Of a stretch of 57,722 nt of DNA, positions 10,801-22,665 are shown in pieces. The translations under genes and the position numbers were made by a program. Every line of letters begins with the position of its first letter. Position 1 is the first letter of the stretch. Location of the stretch: positions 1 to 57,722 of the forward strand of contig JAYMSP010000326.1 of assembly GCA_036897095.1 (NCBI GenBank). The letters run 5' to 3'. The DNA comes from Plantago elongata (Eukaryota > Streptophyta > Magnoliopsida > Lamiales > Plantaginaceae). The notes beneath the pieces were generated by a model. The model had not been told where the DNA came from. It saw only the letters and a list, made by a program, of their open reading frames with translations, and searched no databases.

Positions 10801-11541
10801 GAACAATAACTGAGGTGCTACATCTATGAGAGACCAAAGGAATGGGAGAAGCATCTGACTTGGGCTAAGTATTGGTACAATACCACCTACCACCGGTCCA
10901 TCGTCATGACACCGTTCGAAGCCGTCTGTGGGAGACCAGCTTAACCAATGCGGCTCATGAAGAGAGTCTACGGCCGTACATGAGCTAGATATCCAACTCA
11001 AGGATCGGGATAAATTGCTGAGGGAATTGCGTTGTAACCCAGGGAGCCCAGAACAGGATGAAACATCTAGCAGATAAGGGGAGAAGACTTGAGGAATTTG
11101 AGATCGGAGATTGGGTTTACTTACGCTTGCAACCCTATAGGCATGGATCAATGTTCAAAAAGGTAAATCAAAAGTTAACCAGTAAGTTCTTTGGGCCATT
11201 TCAGATACTAGAGAAGGTGGGCATTACTGCCTACAAGCTCAAACTACCAACATGCTCAAGAATTCACCCAGTCTTCCACGTGTCCCTACTTAGGAGAAGA
11301 CTTGGTGGTGACGACGTTGTCCTTTTAGTACTGCCACCGTACAATGAAGAAGGGTTACCAGAACTAATTCAGGAAGAATTATTGGGTTTTCATTAGACAG
11401 GAGAAGTGAGGGAAGCCTTGGTTAAATGGAATGGGTTAGAATCTGAAGAATCTACTTGGGAACTGTTGGAAGAACTGATAAGGCAATTTCCAGATCTCAA
11501 TCTTAGGGACAAGGTTGGTCTTTTAGAGGGGGGGGAGGGTG
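7851..11541 (+). pseudogene. gag-pol remnant of the chromovirus
   Basis: A short gag start (ATG at 7851, stop at 8016) is followed by a large loss of gag. Protease has its DSGAT active site at about 8252-8266, a TGA at 8369, and a one-base deletion near 8470. RT (8470-9249, continuing at 9250) carries the [13 protein letters not shown] region and FFDD at about 9268-9276. Its only break is a TGA at 9247, probably CGA to TGA. A 15-bp tandem duplication near 9473-9502 repeats five residues (NWPIP). RNase H begins after a frameshift near 9716. The HHCC zinc-binding region ends at CDVCQRNK (about 10400). Integrase has MDFITGLPKS, VLDRDRV and an out-of-frame HPQTDGQTE. A GPFQILEKVG region and a chromodomain (VKWNGL...ESTWE, about 11421-11460) close the polyprotein. 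It cannot encode a working protein. Confidence 0.88.
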
Positions 11542-11544
11542 GAA
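11525..11544 (+). other. Polypurine tract
   Basis: A run of A and G with ten consecutive G residues, broken by one T (AGGGTGGAA), sits directly before the 3' LTR's TGTGGG. This is the expected place for the plus-strand primer. Confidence 0.85.
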
Positions 11545-12018
11545 TGTGGGAAGGCGAACTGAAGAAGCCCAAGACCAGAGTGGGGCCGCGGACAGTGGCT
11601 CCCAGAAGCGTGTCTGGAAGCCCAATAAGTGTTATTATTAATTAATCCAATTAATGTTTCCTTTTGACAGTTATTTCAGTTAATTTGGTCTATGACCGTA
11701 GCTTTAGGCAATAAAGGTCCATGGCCCGTAATTAGGAGAATAGGCCACTGGCTCGAGAGTAAATCCTAGAAGTAACCTCTGGTATTTATATCCGAAACCC
11801 TAGTTGTATTACTCAGTTAATGATTGATGAATAAACTCACCGTTGAATAAACGTGCAACCACCGCGAAAGCGAGAACGTCTCAAGATCTCTATTCTTGTG
11901 ATTCAATCCCTCTTCTTATCTTTCCAATGTACGATCAGAACTCTTTTGATAACGTTCTAGGAGACGAATTACCAGTTAATTCATCTTCTGAATTACTAGG
12001 AAAAGTTACATCCCAACC
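11545..12018 (+). repeat. 3' LTR of the chromovirus
   Basis: Matches the 5' LTR throughout. It ends CATCCCAACC, so the terminal CA has become CC. It carries about 30 extra bases near 11733-11762 (TTAGGAGAATAGGCCACTGG). It is followed by the GTTTG target duplication. Confidence 0.88.
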
Positions 12019-12023
12019 GTTTG

Positions 12024-12449
12024 TGTATGTCGATTCAAAGTATTTTCACTTAGCCCTGGCTTATAAATTGTTTCTGGGGATGTACAGGTTAACTGCAACC
12101 AAAACTTCAGATCATTAAAATATGAAAACGTCCAATGGTATATATCTTATGCTACATAGTATGTTGCATTTTTCGAGTAACAAGAAATAGGATTATTCGG
12201 ACTTAATTTGCACGTTCTGGGTCAACAACATGATACGAATGAAGGAGATCTGAGTGTTAACTACAAGATTATTACTTGATCTAAACTACCACTAATAACA
12301 AATGAAAGGCACGTAACAATTGGCAAGTATGTACAACAGAAAAGACACTCGTTTTGAGCATTTAGGATGAAGCTTACTAAGCAAATTAAACACTGCAGAT
12401 ATGTGTTGTATGCGAACTGGTTAATTTGGAATATTCGTCCAAAAGATAC
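12024..12449. other. Intergenic, no gene seen
   Basis: Host sequence right of the Ty3 insertion. No exon is supported. Confidence 0.4.
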
Positions 12450-12580
12450 TTAGGATGTTTGGAATGGAATTGTAATCGGTCCATTTGGCTCGATGAACAT
12501 TGATTTGGATTAAAATACACTTCAAATACCCCTATTTCAATTTTATTCCAAACAATTCACCAAAATCCATCCAAACGTAT
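12450..12580. mobile_element. Small MITE-like element
   Basis: Imperfect terminal inverted repeats: left TAGGATGTTTGGAATGG, right (reverse complement) TACGTTTGGATGG. The size of about 130 bp suits a non-autonomous element. The target duplication is unclear. Confidence 0.45.
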
Positions 12581-13731
12581 ATTCAAATTATATACCAATC
12601 ATCCTCTTAATTAATTCACCATTAATTGTACTTTGCATCCACCATATCATATGGTGATCATTGATATATTATAACTACTAGTGTTCATTAGTTAATACTA
12701 TAACTCTCAACTGTTAATTACTGTTATGAATAAGATTTTGCTGTTAAGAGGAAAACGACATTGATCAGCAAAACGTTTAACGAGCTAAATTCCATTTGTT
12801 AGTTGTTTATTTTTATTTTTTATTCATTATATTTTGTGAAGTAGATTTGAGTATTTAATAAATGTACAACCCCATTTTTATATTTGGTTATGCACATATT
12901 TTTATCAAATGGAAAATAATTTATTAATGCCTAATCTTAACGTATAGAGAACATATAAGCCGTTAGTTAGGATACTCACTTGTCATTTCATCATTTGTGT
13001 GCATTGTGCATAATATTCTTGCAGTATACCAAGTTAAATGCTATTGGATTTGTAATTTTTGTCTAAATGCAACTAATTAATAAAATGAATGAATATGAAC
13101 TGAATTAAATGAATTTGAATTGAACTATTTTAAACTTAATTAGTATTAAAATATTTTAAGCGGAATCTGAAGTGGATTGAATTTGATAAACTTTTATATG
13201 AAAAAAAGAGAGAATAAATCAGATTATATATAGTATAAATGATAAGGTTATGTTCTATTCGACTTAAATAAACAAACAACATATACAGATTACAGAGTGT
13301 GAAACAGACTATACAAGTTGTTGGATTTCCGTGGGCACATCGATCGAACATAGAAATTTAGAAAGCAATGAAATGAAATTATAAAGTCGATCCACTATGC
13401 AGCTAATTAAGCTAGCTGTTATCTCATTAAACTTTGGTGATCACAAGCTGTATGTAACGCTAATCAATGTTACTTTGTTGGACTATGCGACTATTAGTTA
13501 CATAGTAATCCTAGATCGATATTGATTCTTTAGAATGTTCAAATCCAACAACAAGAGCCTAGCTAAGCTAATTCATATAATGGTTGAAAAATTCTTTGAC
13601 TCTTGTGGTAATTTTTTGTCAAGTATATACATTTATTAATTCTTTGACTCATATTTACAGGCATAATTGACGCCACGTTTTTCGCTTTACCGATACAACT
13701 CATGCCAGATGTATATGAATATATGATATAT
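12581..13731. other. Intergenic; AACTGAATT-type repeat traces
   Basis: No gene is supported. 13080-13130 is rich in GAACTGAATT/TTGAACT words, and GGTTATGTTCTATTC at 13246 resembles the end of the MITE family seen at 31430 and 32477. Confidence 0.4.
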
Positions 13732-14530
13732 GTAGACCGATAAGTTTGACCCAAATTCAAAATTCAATTCAAAATGATTCGACTTGGATTTAAAAGTAGA
13801 TTCGAAATTATCACGTTTTTCATACTGGAAACTGACCCGATATCCGAATCCGAATCCGAAAATGATTTAAAATATCATACCCGAAATACGAATTAACCCA
13901 GTGTATTCAAAGCGACCCGATTAGAATGATATGATAGACCCGATTCGAAATGACTCAAATTAAAATTGACCCGAAACCACCCGACCCGAAATGACCCGAG
14001 TTTAGAATTGTCCCATCCGAATTGACCTGAATCCAAATTGACCCAAATCATCCGATCTGCATCAACAAGTTATAAGAGGTTTATGCTTTAAACGGTGCCC
14101 TCTAGTGATGGAATGCATTGTGATACTTGTTATTTCGCGTCAAATCTAATTCGGATAATTTCAGATCGTTTGAGTACGCATCGGATGATTTGGATCAATT
14201 CTAATTCGGGTCATTTCGGACCAGATGATTTCGGTCAATTTGGATTCGGGTCATTTCGGATCAAATCTACACCCGGATCATTTCGGGTCAGGTGATTTCA
14301 GGTCAATTCTAATTTAGATCATTTCGGATCGGGGTCAATTTATATCATTCTAATCGGGAAGCTTCAGATCGAGTCATTTCGGATACACTGGATCAATTCA
14401 TGTTTTGGGTGATTTTCAGATTCGGATCGAATCTCTTATCATTTCGGAATATGAAAAATGTAATAATTATTTTCAAATTCGAATCGACTCATTTTAAATT
14501 GGATTTTAAGTTTGGGTTAAGATGGTCTAC
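13732..14530. mobile_element. About 800-bp hairpin (foldback) element
   Basis: The left half is the reverse complement of the right half. The outer ends are GTAGACC (13732) and GGTCTAC (14524-14530), followed inward by ACCCAAATTC versus TTTGGGT. Each arm is filled with degenerate direct repeats: left GACCCGAAATGACCCGA, right TCATTTCGGGTCA. The unpaired loop is roughly 14050-14130. It has no coding capacity. It is best described as a non-autonomous foldback element whose arms grew by slippage. No clear target duplication was found. Confidence 0.7.
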
Positions 14531-16230
14531 TCCACTATACTAGACAAACAAAACGTTAGGAATTAGTAAGATAATTTTGTTCTGATGAATACTCTATAAC
14601 TTGAAGTAGTAGAGCGGGTAGATAATTCCAAAGAAACAGTGTAATTAAGCTAAGGTGCAACAACTTAACTTTAATTAGCCTGATTCTATTAATAATCCAT
14701 TCAAACAAACTATGAGCCGACTTTTAATGTCTCAAATACTGGCATTTCCCTTGATCAAAAATGTTATATGTACAATCCAAAGCAAATACAGCTGGCTGTC
14801 ATTTCTTTAATCTCACTTTACTTTAAGTCTTTAACTAACCTAGCTAGTATTTAACTATTAATTTTGTTCTAAAGAGTGATGTTAGTAGTGTACATAGATG
14901 GCATGGCTGTTAACGCTTGCTATGACCCAAGTGATTGGAACTAATTAAGATTTAAATCAACCGGTTTGGAATTTAGTGTATAAATAGATATGTCCAAGCA
15001 CCAAAGCTAACAAAATAGAGACGAACGAAGAATCCAACAAATTTTTAACGCCAGATCTATTTAAGCTAGCAAATTGGATATGAATTATTTGTTTAAATTA
15101 GGAATGAACGGTAGTATATCAAATATATGTGTATAATCAAGTATTACGTATGAACAAAATAGAACAGTTGAGATTATAGTTAAATTTTAAAGCTTAATAT
15201 AAATTTATCTCGCTTATATGTCTACAATTTCAATACACAACCATTCAACAAAGATGCATGTTGTTCTAGTGACGACATTTCTTTCTCTTAATACATAATG
15301 TGCGGGTGCGTGTTTGATTCACAATGATTACCGTTTTTTTTTCCATTATTTTTTGCATAGCTTACAATTGCATCTCTTACAATTACACATTGCAACTCAC
15401 AACTCTTCACAAAAGCTACATGATCCATTTGGAAAGGTACATTTTCTAAATCATACTCCAACATAAAGGTGACAAATTTGGCACGGTGTTCTTCTCCTCG
15501 ACTAAATCAAGCACAATAAAGACCTTGGCTATCTATCGTCTAATATTTAAATCATAAGCATGAGGAATAATTGAGTTTTAAATAATAATAAAAAAACAGA
15601 TCCTTGATGGAGTTGTATAGTGAATCTATTAAAACATGTGAAGGCCAAAGCTAGGTTGGGATGGAGTTGATTTTATAGCATTACCCCCAATAATTCAATA
15701 TAATAATCTAAGTACTTTTATTTTAAAAAAAAAAGTTTCTTAATAACACATACTACTGATAAGTCCGGCCATTTCCTAAATCAACCAATAATAAATAACA
15801 AATAAATGCAGAACAACCGACTCAATTATTCTAAACACAATAAGGCTTTTCCAAGTCAACTATTATTCGAATCAATTTAACAATGATGCAACCTATTTTA
15901 AATCTTTGCATTTGTATTTCGAATACTAAAATTAGAACCGATAAGACCAACGAAAGAATTCCACCCATTTGAAAATGACAATACAAGAAAATAATTCTCA
16001 TTAATTTAAAGGTTATAAAATTCAAATCTGTTCCCTACTAACTTGAAAGGCAGGAAATGTGTCCACTTCACTCCCAAAGTGTCCACAAAAACCCCAACTT
16101 ACCCGCCACAACACATTTCACCATCACCCAGTCAATGAACCCCAACACCGGCAACCCCATGCCTTGTTTGAATTTCAAATTTTCCTCAATTTGGATTTTC
16201 AATCAAAAATAATACCAACAATTAATTATA
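14531..16230. other. Intergenic; one orphan TATA-like site
   Basis: No gene is seen. GTGTATAAATAGATATG near 14978 is a strong plant TATA consensus, followed by an A/C-rich stretch that resembles a leader, but no ORF follows. The rest is AT-rich single-copy-looking DNA. Confidence 0.4.
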
Positions 16231-16453
16231 CCACTCCGTCCCAAATTTATCTTCCTACAAAATTGAATACAAGTATTAAAAAGAAGGAATACATTACGAG
16301 ATAATATGATAAAGTAATAAAAATAGTGAATAAAGTAGGAAAGATATGATAATGTAGGGAAAAATTGAAAAAATAGTATATATGTTTTTTATTTAAAGAA
16401 TAAAAAGATTGAAGTTGAAATGGATAAAAGATAAAATTTATTATAAGGAGTAT
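16231..16453. mobile_element. Stowaway-like MITE (CTCCGTCC type)
   Basis: Left end CACTCCGTCCCAAATTTATC; right end reads (reverse complement) ACTCCTTATAATAAATTTTA. ACTCC plus ATTTATCTT-like inverted ends and about 220 bp of AT-rich filler are typical of plant mariner/Stowaway MITEs. Confidence 0.55.
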
Positions 16454-17101
16454 TAAAATAGTCACACCATATTGCAGGAGGCTTATTATTTTAATCCCTT
16501 CCACACCAATATGTCAAATGTCAATTAAAAATGTGGATATCCAATTGAGAGATTCATCTAGATAACACCAACAATAATGTCAAAAACTTATTGAGTCAAA
16601 CACTAGGATTAATCAATTAATTCATTCATCAATAAGCATACTTTAATGAAAAATTATGTACACAAAATATCCTCCTGTGTGAAACCAGTTTAATACCTCC
16701 TACCCTTCTTCTGCTACTACTAAATGCTAATACTGCTTCTGGTAATAAGAATACTAGTACTAATAAAACTACCCACAATCTTGAATGGTTTGACAAATTT
16801 CCTTCCAAAGTATGAAACTGAAGATTAAAAAATGGTGGGGAGGTGTAGTACCCCACATGAAATGAACCCATCCATCCACCTGCTGTAATTTTCTAACCTA
16901 TTCAGCCAACCAAACTTCAACTATAATCAACTACCTTCACCAAACATATGCATGCTGCTGCATGCCCATCAGACCTGAACTACTATGTACACAAATGATG
17001 CCACAGATCATAAAACATAGCCTTAAGCAAAGAATAACATCATCCATCTATCATATCATCATATGTGCCTGCCTCCTGTCCATCATCATCATCATCATCA
17101 T
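16454..17101. other. 3' flank of the ACR8-like gene
   Basis: Contains the expected 3'UTR of the minus-strand gene, including a (CAT)n microsatellite at about 17084-17102 just past the stop. No separate gene is seen. Confidence 0.5.
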
Positions 17102-19320
17102 CTATGAATAAGATTTGATCAGTCCCAAATTGAACAGATTCCTTTTCACAATGCTTCCAAGTGATAACAACATGGCCCCGCCCGACCTCACGCCTCCTTC
17201 ATCCTCCCTCTCCTGCTTCCTCTTTTGGATCAAGGGCAATTCCACTTCCCTCACTTGCAAGTTACTCAACCCAATCTTTTCTCTAACTGATTCGATTATC
17301 TTAGGATCTGGTTGGTAACCCATCGCATCAGTTACGTAGAATTCATTTAGTGCTGTGTCTGTCGGGGTTGAAATCTCAGCCCTAGTGACATTTAGACCGT
17401 TTTCACGGAAGGTTCTCATGACCTCAGCTAGCAGGCCTTTTCGGTCGGTTGTGCATAGCTCAAGCTTTACACCCTGTGATTCGACAAAAAAGAAGATACC
17501 GTTCATTTAACTTACCTAATAGAAGCAAAACATGTCAAATGTGCACCTAAAGGATTCTATTCTTGCAGCATCAAGGAATATGATACATATATTCTTTCCA
17601 TATGCATATTGAGAAATGAAACATACGCGAAACTCATGAAATATAAACAATACCTGAGATGCCCTTCTTTGGATTGCAGCTTGTATACAGAGGATCACAC
17701 GCTCCTTCTCAGCCTCAGAGCCAATTGGGGTGCCATCCAGGTGTCTGATGAAGAATTCCTGAACAAAATTCAAGCAAGATTTATTAAAACTCAGACCAAA
17801 ACACAAAGAAATCAATTTATTCACATGCAGAACAAGAATACGAAAACTTACAAAAGATGCCCTATCGCCGGATGTATCGACGGTGGCATGGAAAACAATA
17901 TAATCCATATCAGTCAATGTGCAAACAACATCAAACAGCAGCTTGTTTCGATCCTTGCAATTGATATACACCATAGAGTAATCCCTCTCCAAGTAATTCT
18001 GAACCGAAACAACAGGGGTATCATCCCCCATATCAATAATCGGCTTCCTCTCATAGTCCCTATCCGCAAACATCATCTGATGAAGCCTTCTCTCAGTATG
18101 CGTAAGAGCCAACGAGACCGATGTTTTAGCAGTCCGAATGTCATTATCCCCTTTCAGAACATTTCTCAACATCCCCTCAATCACTTGTAGCTTCTGCATA
18201 TCCTCAATTGGAGTCCCCAACTCATTATCCTTGAGGTAAATCAAGGACGCAATTCGACCATTATGAGTCCATACTTTCGCTTCAACCACATTACACTGCA
18301 AATCGGATAACACAGCGAAAACCTCCGATAACAACCCGACTCGATCCGTACCAGTTAATTCTAGTGCTGTAAGCCCATCAAAGCTCTTAGACCTCCCAAA
18401 ATGAACCTCTTCCAGTGACTGCAATTTCATTAACACAACATAAATATTAAAAAATAAATGAGCAAATTAATATTTAGGCAAAAATAAGATGATATCAATT
18501 AATTACCTGTTCGATGTAAGACAAAACGCTCTTCTCAGTCAATTTGTTTCCATTCAAGTCAGTCACATGAAAAACTGAAAGGGCAAAAAACGGGAAAATT
18601 ATAGACAGGAGCATTTCTTTCAATTACTATGAGCTTAAAATAAAACGGAAAATTTTATATTCAATTAAATTTAAAGCTTGAGAAATATGAGATCGGAAAA
18701 CTCACCGTCCATGAACCATTTGCCGTCAGATGAGATGTAAGCCTTATTGATGGAAAGGTTCAAGTCAGTCAAAATCTGCACAGCTTCGAGAAGAATTCCA
18801 TGTTTCCTTCCACTGTCAATCTGCAAACCAAAAAACAAAAATCAGTACAGTAAAAAAAATTGAAAAAAATTACGAACGCGTAGGTCAACAAGGAGAAGAA
18901 AGTTACCATGACTCTAGTTGCGTTTGAGCAGCCGCCATTGTCGATGATGACCCTGTAAGTGGAGAACCAACCAGTCAGAAGAGGAATTGTCATAGTTGTT
19001 TCAACAAGCAACGCAGAATTTAGTTTTTCTTGGGGAGTCAATGTGAAAGTCAATTCTGTAACTGACTCAAAACATGAGTAACTTGAATGTAAAGAAATCA
19101 ACAATTAGTTACTCTTCTCTTTAAATCCAGAAATTTCTTCAAATCAACAAGAGAAACAGTAAAACAGTAGTCCAAAAACTCGTTTCTAACTTGATTTCTT
19201 CTCCAAATCAACAGAGAAAAAGGTTGAAAATCTGAAACAGAGAGGAAAGACTGACCTTGGGGTGGACATACGAATGACAAGCTTCTCATACTCATCCAAA
19301 TACGCTGGTTGCCACTCCAT
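17102..19320 (-). CDS. ACR8: ACT domain-repeat protein, ACR8-like
   Basis: Exons (minus strand): 19320-19256, 18952-18907, 18820-18706, 18574-18507, 18418-17852, 17758-17654 and 17473-17102. All junctions are GT-AG and the total is 1338 nt, giving 445 aa. The start is the first ATG of exon 1 ([18 protein letters not shown]), which matches the family N-terminus. Four ACT domains sit at about residues 35-98, 115-185, 247-320 and 325-395. Family signatures include [51 protein letters not shown] and the C-terminal [12 protein letters not shown] modules bind small regulatory ligands such as amino acids. Plant ACR proteins lack a catalytic domain and are presumed metabolic sensors; no enzyme activity is implied. 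Closest by remembered motifs to Arabidopsis ACR8. No lesion is seen. Confidence 0.93.
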
Positions 19321-19379
19321 GATTTGTTCCGTTTGCTGTTCAAGAAATCGTAGCAATAAGTGTGTCCGTACACTCTTGA

Positions 19380-19499
19380 GTTTTCGAAAAATCTAGGTTT
19401 GGTTTAGTTTCTCTCTCTCACTAGAAAAGAAAAGAAAAGAAAAGAATTGACAGAAAGAATACTGAATGGGAAGGTGAGTGAGGGTTGTGTATTTATATT
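19380..19499 (-). promoter_or_regulatory. Promoter and leader of the ACR8-like gene
   Basis: A TATA box (AATATAAATAC on the minus strand, about 19499-19489) lies roughly 170 bp upstream of the ATG. The leader holds a TTTTC pentamer repeat and a CT-rich GAGAGAGAG stretch (about 19405-19446), common in plant 5'UTRs. Confidence 0.6.
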
Positions 19500-20189
19500 T
19501 CGTGATTTACGGGTAACTTTTTCATTTACTACTGGAATAGTGATGGGCTGCCCGACTGACCGGATTTTTTTTCGACAATATCAAAAATATTCGGCTTTTT
19601 GATTTTCTTCCTAAATTAATTGAGATTTTCGCCTAATTAGAAGATCTGATTTTGCGATTCAAACCACGCGCTATGGTGTAGTTGTTGGTGTTACGTGTCA
19701 GCTGGGTGCTTGTTTTCGTATTTCCAGCGTGGAAGCCACGTCTGTATGAGTATTTCTACTTTGCGTGCTTCCGAATCTATTTTTTTTATTTAATCTAATC
19801 TAATCACACCGCTTCTTTATTAGTGGGTGGGGGATCACTGCTGCTAAGCTTAATATCCTCTCTTCTTTCTTCGCTTTTTCTCCTTTTTATGTTTCTTAAG
19901 TTTGCTAACATGTGAGTTATTATCCTCACTCCTCCATACATTTCATATGTACTCTTCTGTGTCAATATGATGTTTAAAATGTTATAATTATATTATATAC
20001 TTACGTATTATAATACTCACACTCAAACGTTGTACACACTATAATTATGTTTCATATGTTATGATATGTGTGATTAAATATATTGTTATTGACGTCTAAT
20101 TTAAATCAAGTATTTCTTTGATTAATTTTAATGAATATTGAATAAATTGATTTGATAGATTTTACACAAACGCATGAAAAAACACTTGG
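19500..20189. other. Upstream intergenic of the ACR8-like gene
   Basis: No coding sequence. It includes CT/TTC-rich stretches near 19855-19890 and AT-rich DNA. Confidence 0.4.
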
Positions 20190-20970
20190 ATGCGTTTAGA
20201 TAAGGTAAGAATTCGGCTAAAGCAAAGTGCGAGGATTAAATGGAGTTTAGTTCGTCTTAGCTCACTAGAGAGTTTGATGTAGTTTGTCTAGGAGGGTAAT
20301 TCTTGATATCATTATTAAGTGCTTAGTTCGTCACAAGTTATGAAATTATGAAGTTCGCCTTTGAGATGTGGGTCCGTCGCTACGTAATAGGGCGGTCACT
20401 ATATGATGAGTACGTCGCTAGGAAGGAGTTGCTTGGTGACGATTGGGGACTGTCACAAGGGAAAGAGGGCGTCGAAGTGAACCTGAAACAAAGGGAAGGG
20501 GTTAAACCCTTTTAGGCCGGTCTGCTTAAGATAAACCGGGCTTCAGACTTCAACGTGTTTGAGGTTGGGAGATAGTAGTCCCAACCTTCAAAGTTTAGAG
20601 AGTAGATTATCAAGTAGTAGTTGCGTACCTAAATGAGGAGTAAATGTCCTCTATTTATAGTAGAATTTCGTCGGAGCTTTGGTACTGATACGTCGAACAT
20701 TTATCAGCTCGACGGGATAATGACACGTATATCGGGAGGAAGCGACGCAAGATTGACAACACAATAGCATCATGTCTTTGGTAGGTAAGAGGTCGTGGTG
20801 GAAAGTATCACTACGGCGCCCCCCATTCCAACTTTAGTCTTCATCGTAGTGCTTTGTTTGAGGCGATCTCCGGGGTGGCGGCCCTAAGGTACTGGGTGAC
20901 GGACCCAGTGGCACATGGTGACGGCCCCGGAACTTTAGTGATGTGACGGCCTGATCGTCTTTCTAGGTAA
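20190..20970 (-). mobile_element. LTR-like remnant (solo or truncated LTR)
   Basis: Much more GC-rich than its surroundings and without an ORF. Read on the minus strand it has a strong promoter core, CTATAAATAGAGGAC (about 20661-20648), followed by a leader-like CATTTACTCCTCATTTAGG. This is the layout of a plant Ty3-type LTR. Inverted words (GGTTGGGA and TCCCAACC near 20565-20588; GGTACTGGGTGACGG and GACCCAGTGGCAC) suggest structured RNA. Ends and target duplication were not found, so class and boundaries are uncertain. Confidence 0.45.
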
Positions 20971-21984
20971 TTTTTAGTGTATTATGACATGTTTTAAATA
21001 ATTAACTATATTGTGTATATCACGTATAATATATAGTTGATTGTATTTAATGTGCTTTAATTTTTTATATGAAAATGTTTAGTACCGGCATATTCGATTA
21101 AATATAATTAAATAAAATTAAACTTAATTAAAATGAATAAATTTAGTAGAAAGGAAAATACATTATTAGACAAAACATGTAGAAATGTGAGTGAATGGGG
21201 AGAAATAGGAACATGGTACGGCATGGGAAAGTGGAAAGAAAAGGCGGTGATTAAGGGTAATCTTGAAGATTAAGTCAGTAGGATGGATTGTGCAGCCGAC
21301 CAATTAGATTATCCTCATGTGAATAAATCAGGAAACGACACAAGGCCGGTCAAATCGGCTTTTCTATTGTCAACAACGAAACGAACCACCATTTTTCTTT
21401 TTCTATTTTGGCCGGATTTCTCCTTTTTCTTGTACTTCTCTCCACTCCCTTCTTGTATGTACGGTCACTGCACTTTCGCACTACTCCCTAATGACTTCCG
21501 CTTCATTAGTAACGAAACTTGTGTCATTTTTAGTTTTAATCGATCATTTTAAATTGCCCGCCACAGTTGTCACTTAGGATCAAGGAATAGATGCCAATCG
21601 GGTGTCCGATTCCATCTGTAAATATGGTTGATTTTTATCGAGATACCAATGCTACTCTAAGCCGATACCATCGTGGACAAAAAGTTTTCTTTTGCTTCCC
21701 GAACCATGATCAATAAGTTTTCGGTTTCAACCTTTGATTTTCTCTTTTAGTCCTTTCCATATATTTAAAATGTTCTTTAAAAAATATTTTCATGTTATTA
21801 TTAAAAAATATGAAAAAGTAGTTAAATCTGAAATGATCAATTGAGCGTAAATGCATATAGCATAAAATGAGTTGTATCGATCGTATCATAGATGAAACAC
21901 TTTCTTTTTTTAAAACGTCAATGATTACAACTACTCTATTTTTATACCAATACCTAGTTACTTTTAAATTATTTTATATCTTCA
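20971..21984. other. Intergenic, no gene seen
   Basis: AT-rich. A short open stretch near 21283 has no family resemblance and is unlikely to be coding. Confidence 0.4.
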
Positions 21985-22092
21985 TCAAGAATCGAACCAT
22001 GCACCTCCTCCTTATCACTTCAACTCCATTCTATTATACCACTTACTACTTCAACTCCATTCTATTGTACCACCTCATAGATGAAACACTTA
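21985..22092 (-). repeat. Second tRNA-like/SINE-like repeat with internal duplication
   Basis: AATCGAACCATGCACCTCCT (a B-box-like GGTTCGATT on the minus strand) is followed by two 38-bp copies of CACTTCAACTCCATTCTATT...ACCAC. The motif ATAGATGAAACACTT occurs at both 21889 and 22077, so a segment of about 190 bp is bracketed by it. Related sequence lies at 22965-23050. Confidence 0.45.
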
Positions 22093-22665
22093 TTTCTATT
22101 TTGAATTTTTTTTTATTAGGAAACACACTTAAGTATACTCCGAATGTTAGTGGATTTGGCTAGGGAAATGGTGGAATAGTACTTCAAGATCTGTACTTGT
22201 ACACGGTATTTTATACTTAATTACATAATACTATATGATAGTTGCAACTCGCAAGTGTCACGACGGCAACACAACCGGCAACATACTAGTTCTAACTAGC
22301 CACTACGGTGTCATGAACTCATGATTCATGCACATAAAATAACTGCTGTGCCATGCGCTATAGATTAAGCAAGTGATGGAGAACAAGTAAACAGCATGAT
22401 CTCAACTAAACACCAATAAATTAAGTTTGAATAGAGTCGTGAAACCATGTTACGTACTTACGATTAATTAACTAATCGAACTTATGTTGGGGCGACTAGT
22501 TCGTCGAATACAAGTATTTTATTTCGCCCAGATTTTATAATTCATATATTAATTAAAAATTATGCGGCTAAAATTAATGAAACATCTCCACCAAAATCAC
22601 GACGATAGTATACAGCATAGTATATATACACTTATGTTGTAGTTTAATTTAGGGAAAAAATAAAG
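22093..22665. other. Intergenic, no gene seen
   Basis: AT-rich DNA without supported exons. Confidence 0.4.

Larger units (their letters stand above)
7381..12018 (+). mobile_element. Degenerate Ty3/gypsy chromovirus LTR retrotransposon
   Basis: Complete by structure but dead by sequence. Two LTRs (7381-7824 and 11545-12018) are flanked by the 5-bp target duplication GTTTG (7376-7380 and 12019-12023). A primer-site-like sequence follows the 5' LTR and a purine tract precedes the 3' LTR. Pol order is protease, reverse transcriptase, RNase H, integrase, then a C-terminal chromodomain, which is the Ty3/gypsy chromovirus order. Short LTRs of about 450 bp and the chromodomain fit a Reina-like lineage (inference). 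At 4.6 kb it is short because most of gag is missing. Several stops and frameshifts lie between domains, and the LTRs have diverged with a roughly 30-bp indel, so this is an old insertion. Confidence 0.9.

Noticed and set aside
16059..16504. Opposing frames of 80-85 codons
   Set aside because: They overlap the Stowaway-like MITE and are low-complexity (Thr/Pro/His or Phe/Ile-rich).
17609..18190. 193-codon plus-strand frame
   Set aside because: Lies across exons 5-6 and an intron of the ACR8-like gene on the other strand; the minus-strand model explains the sequence fully.
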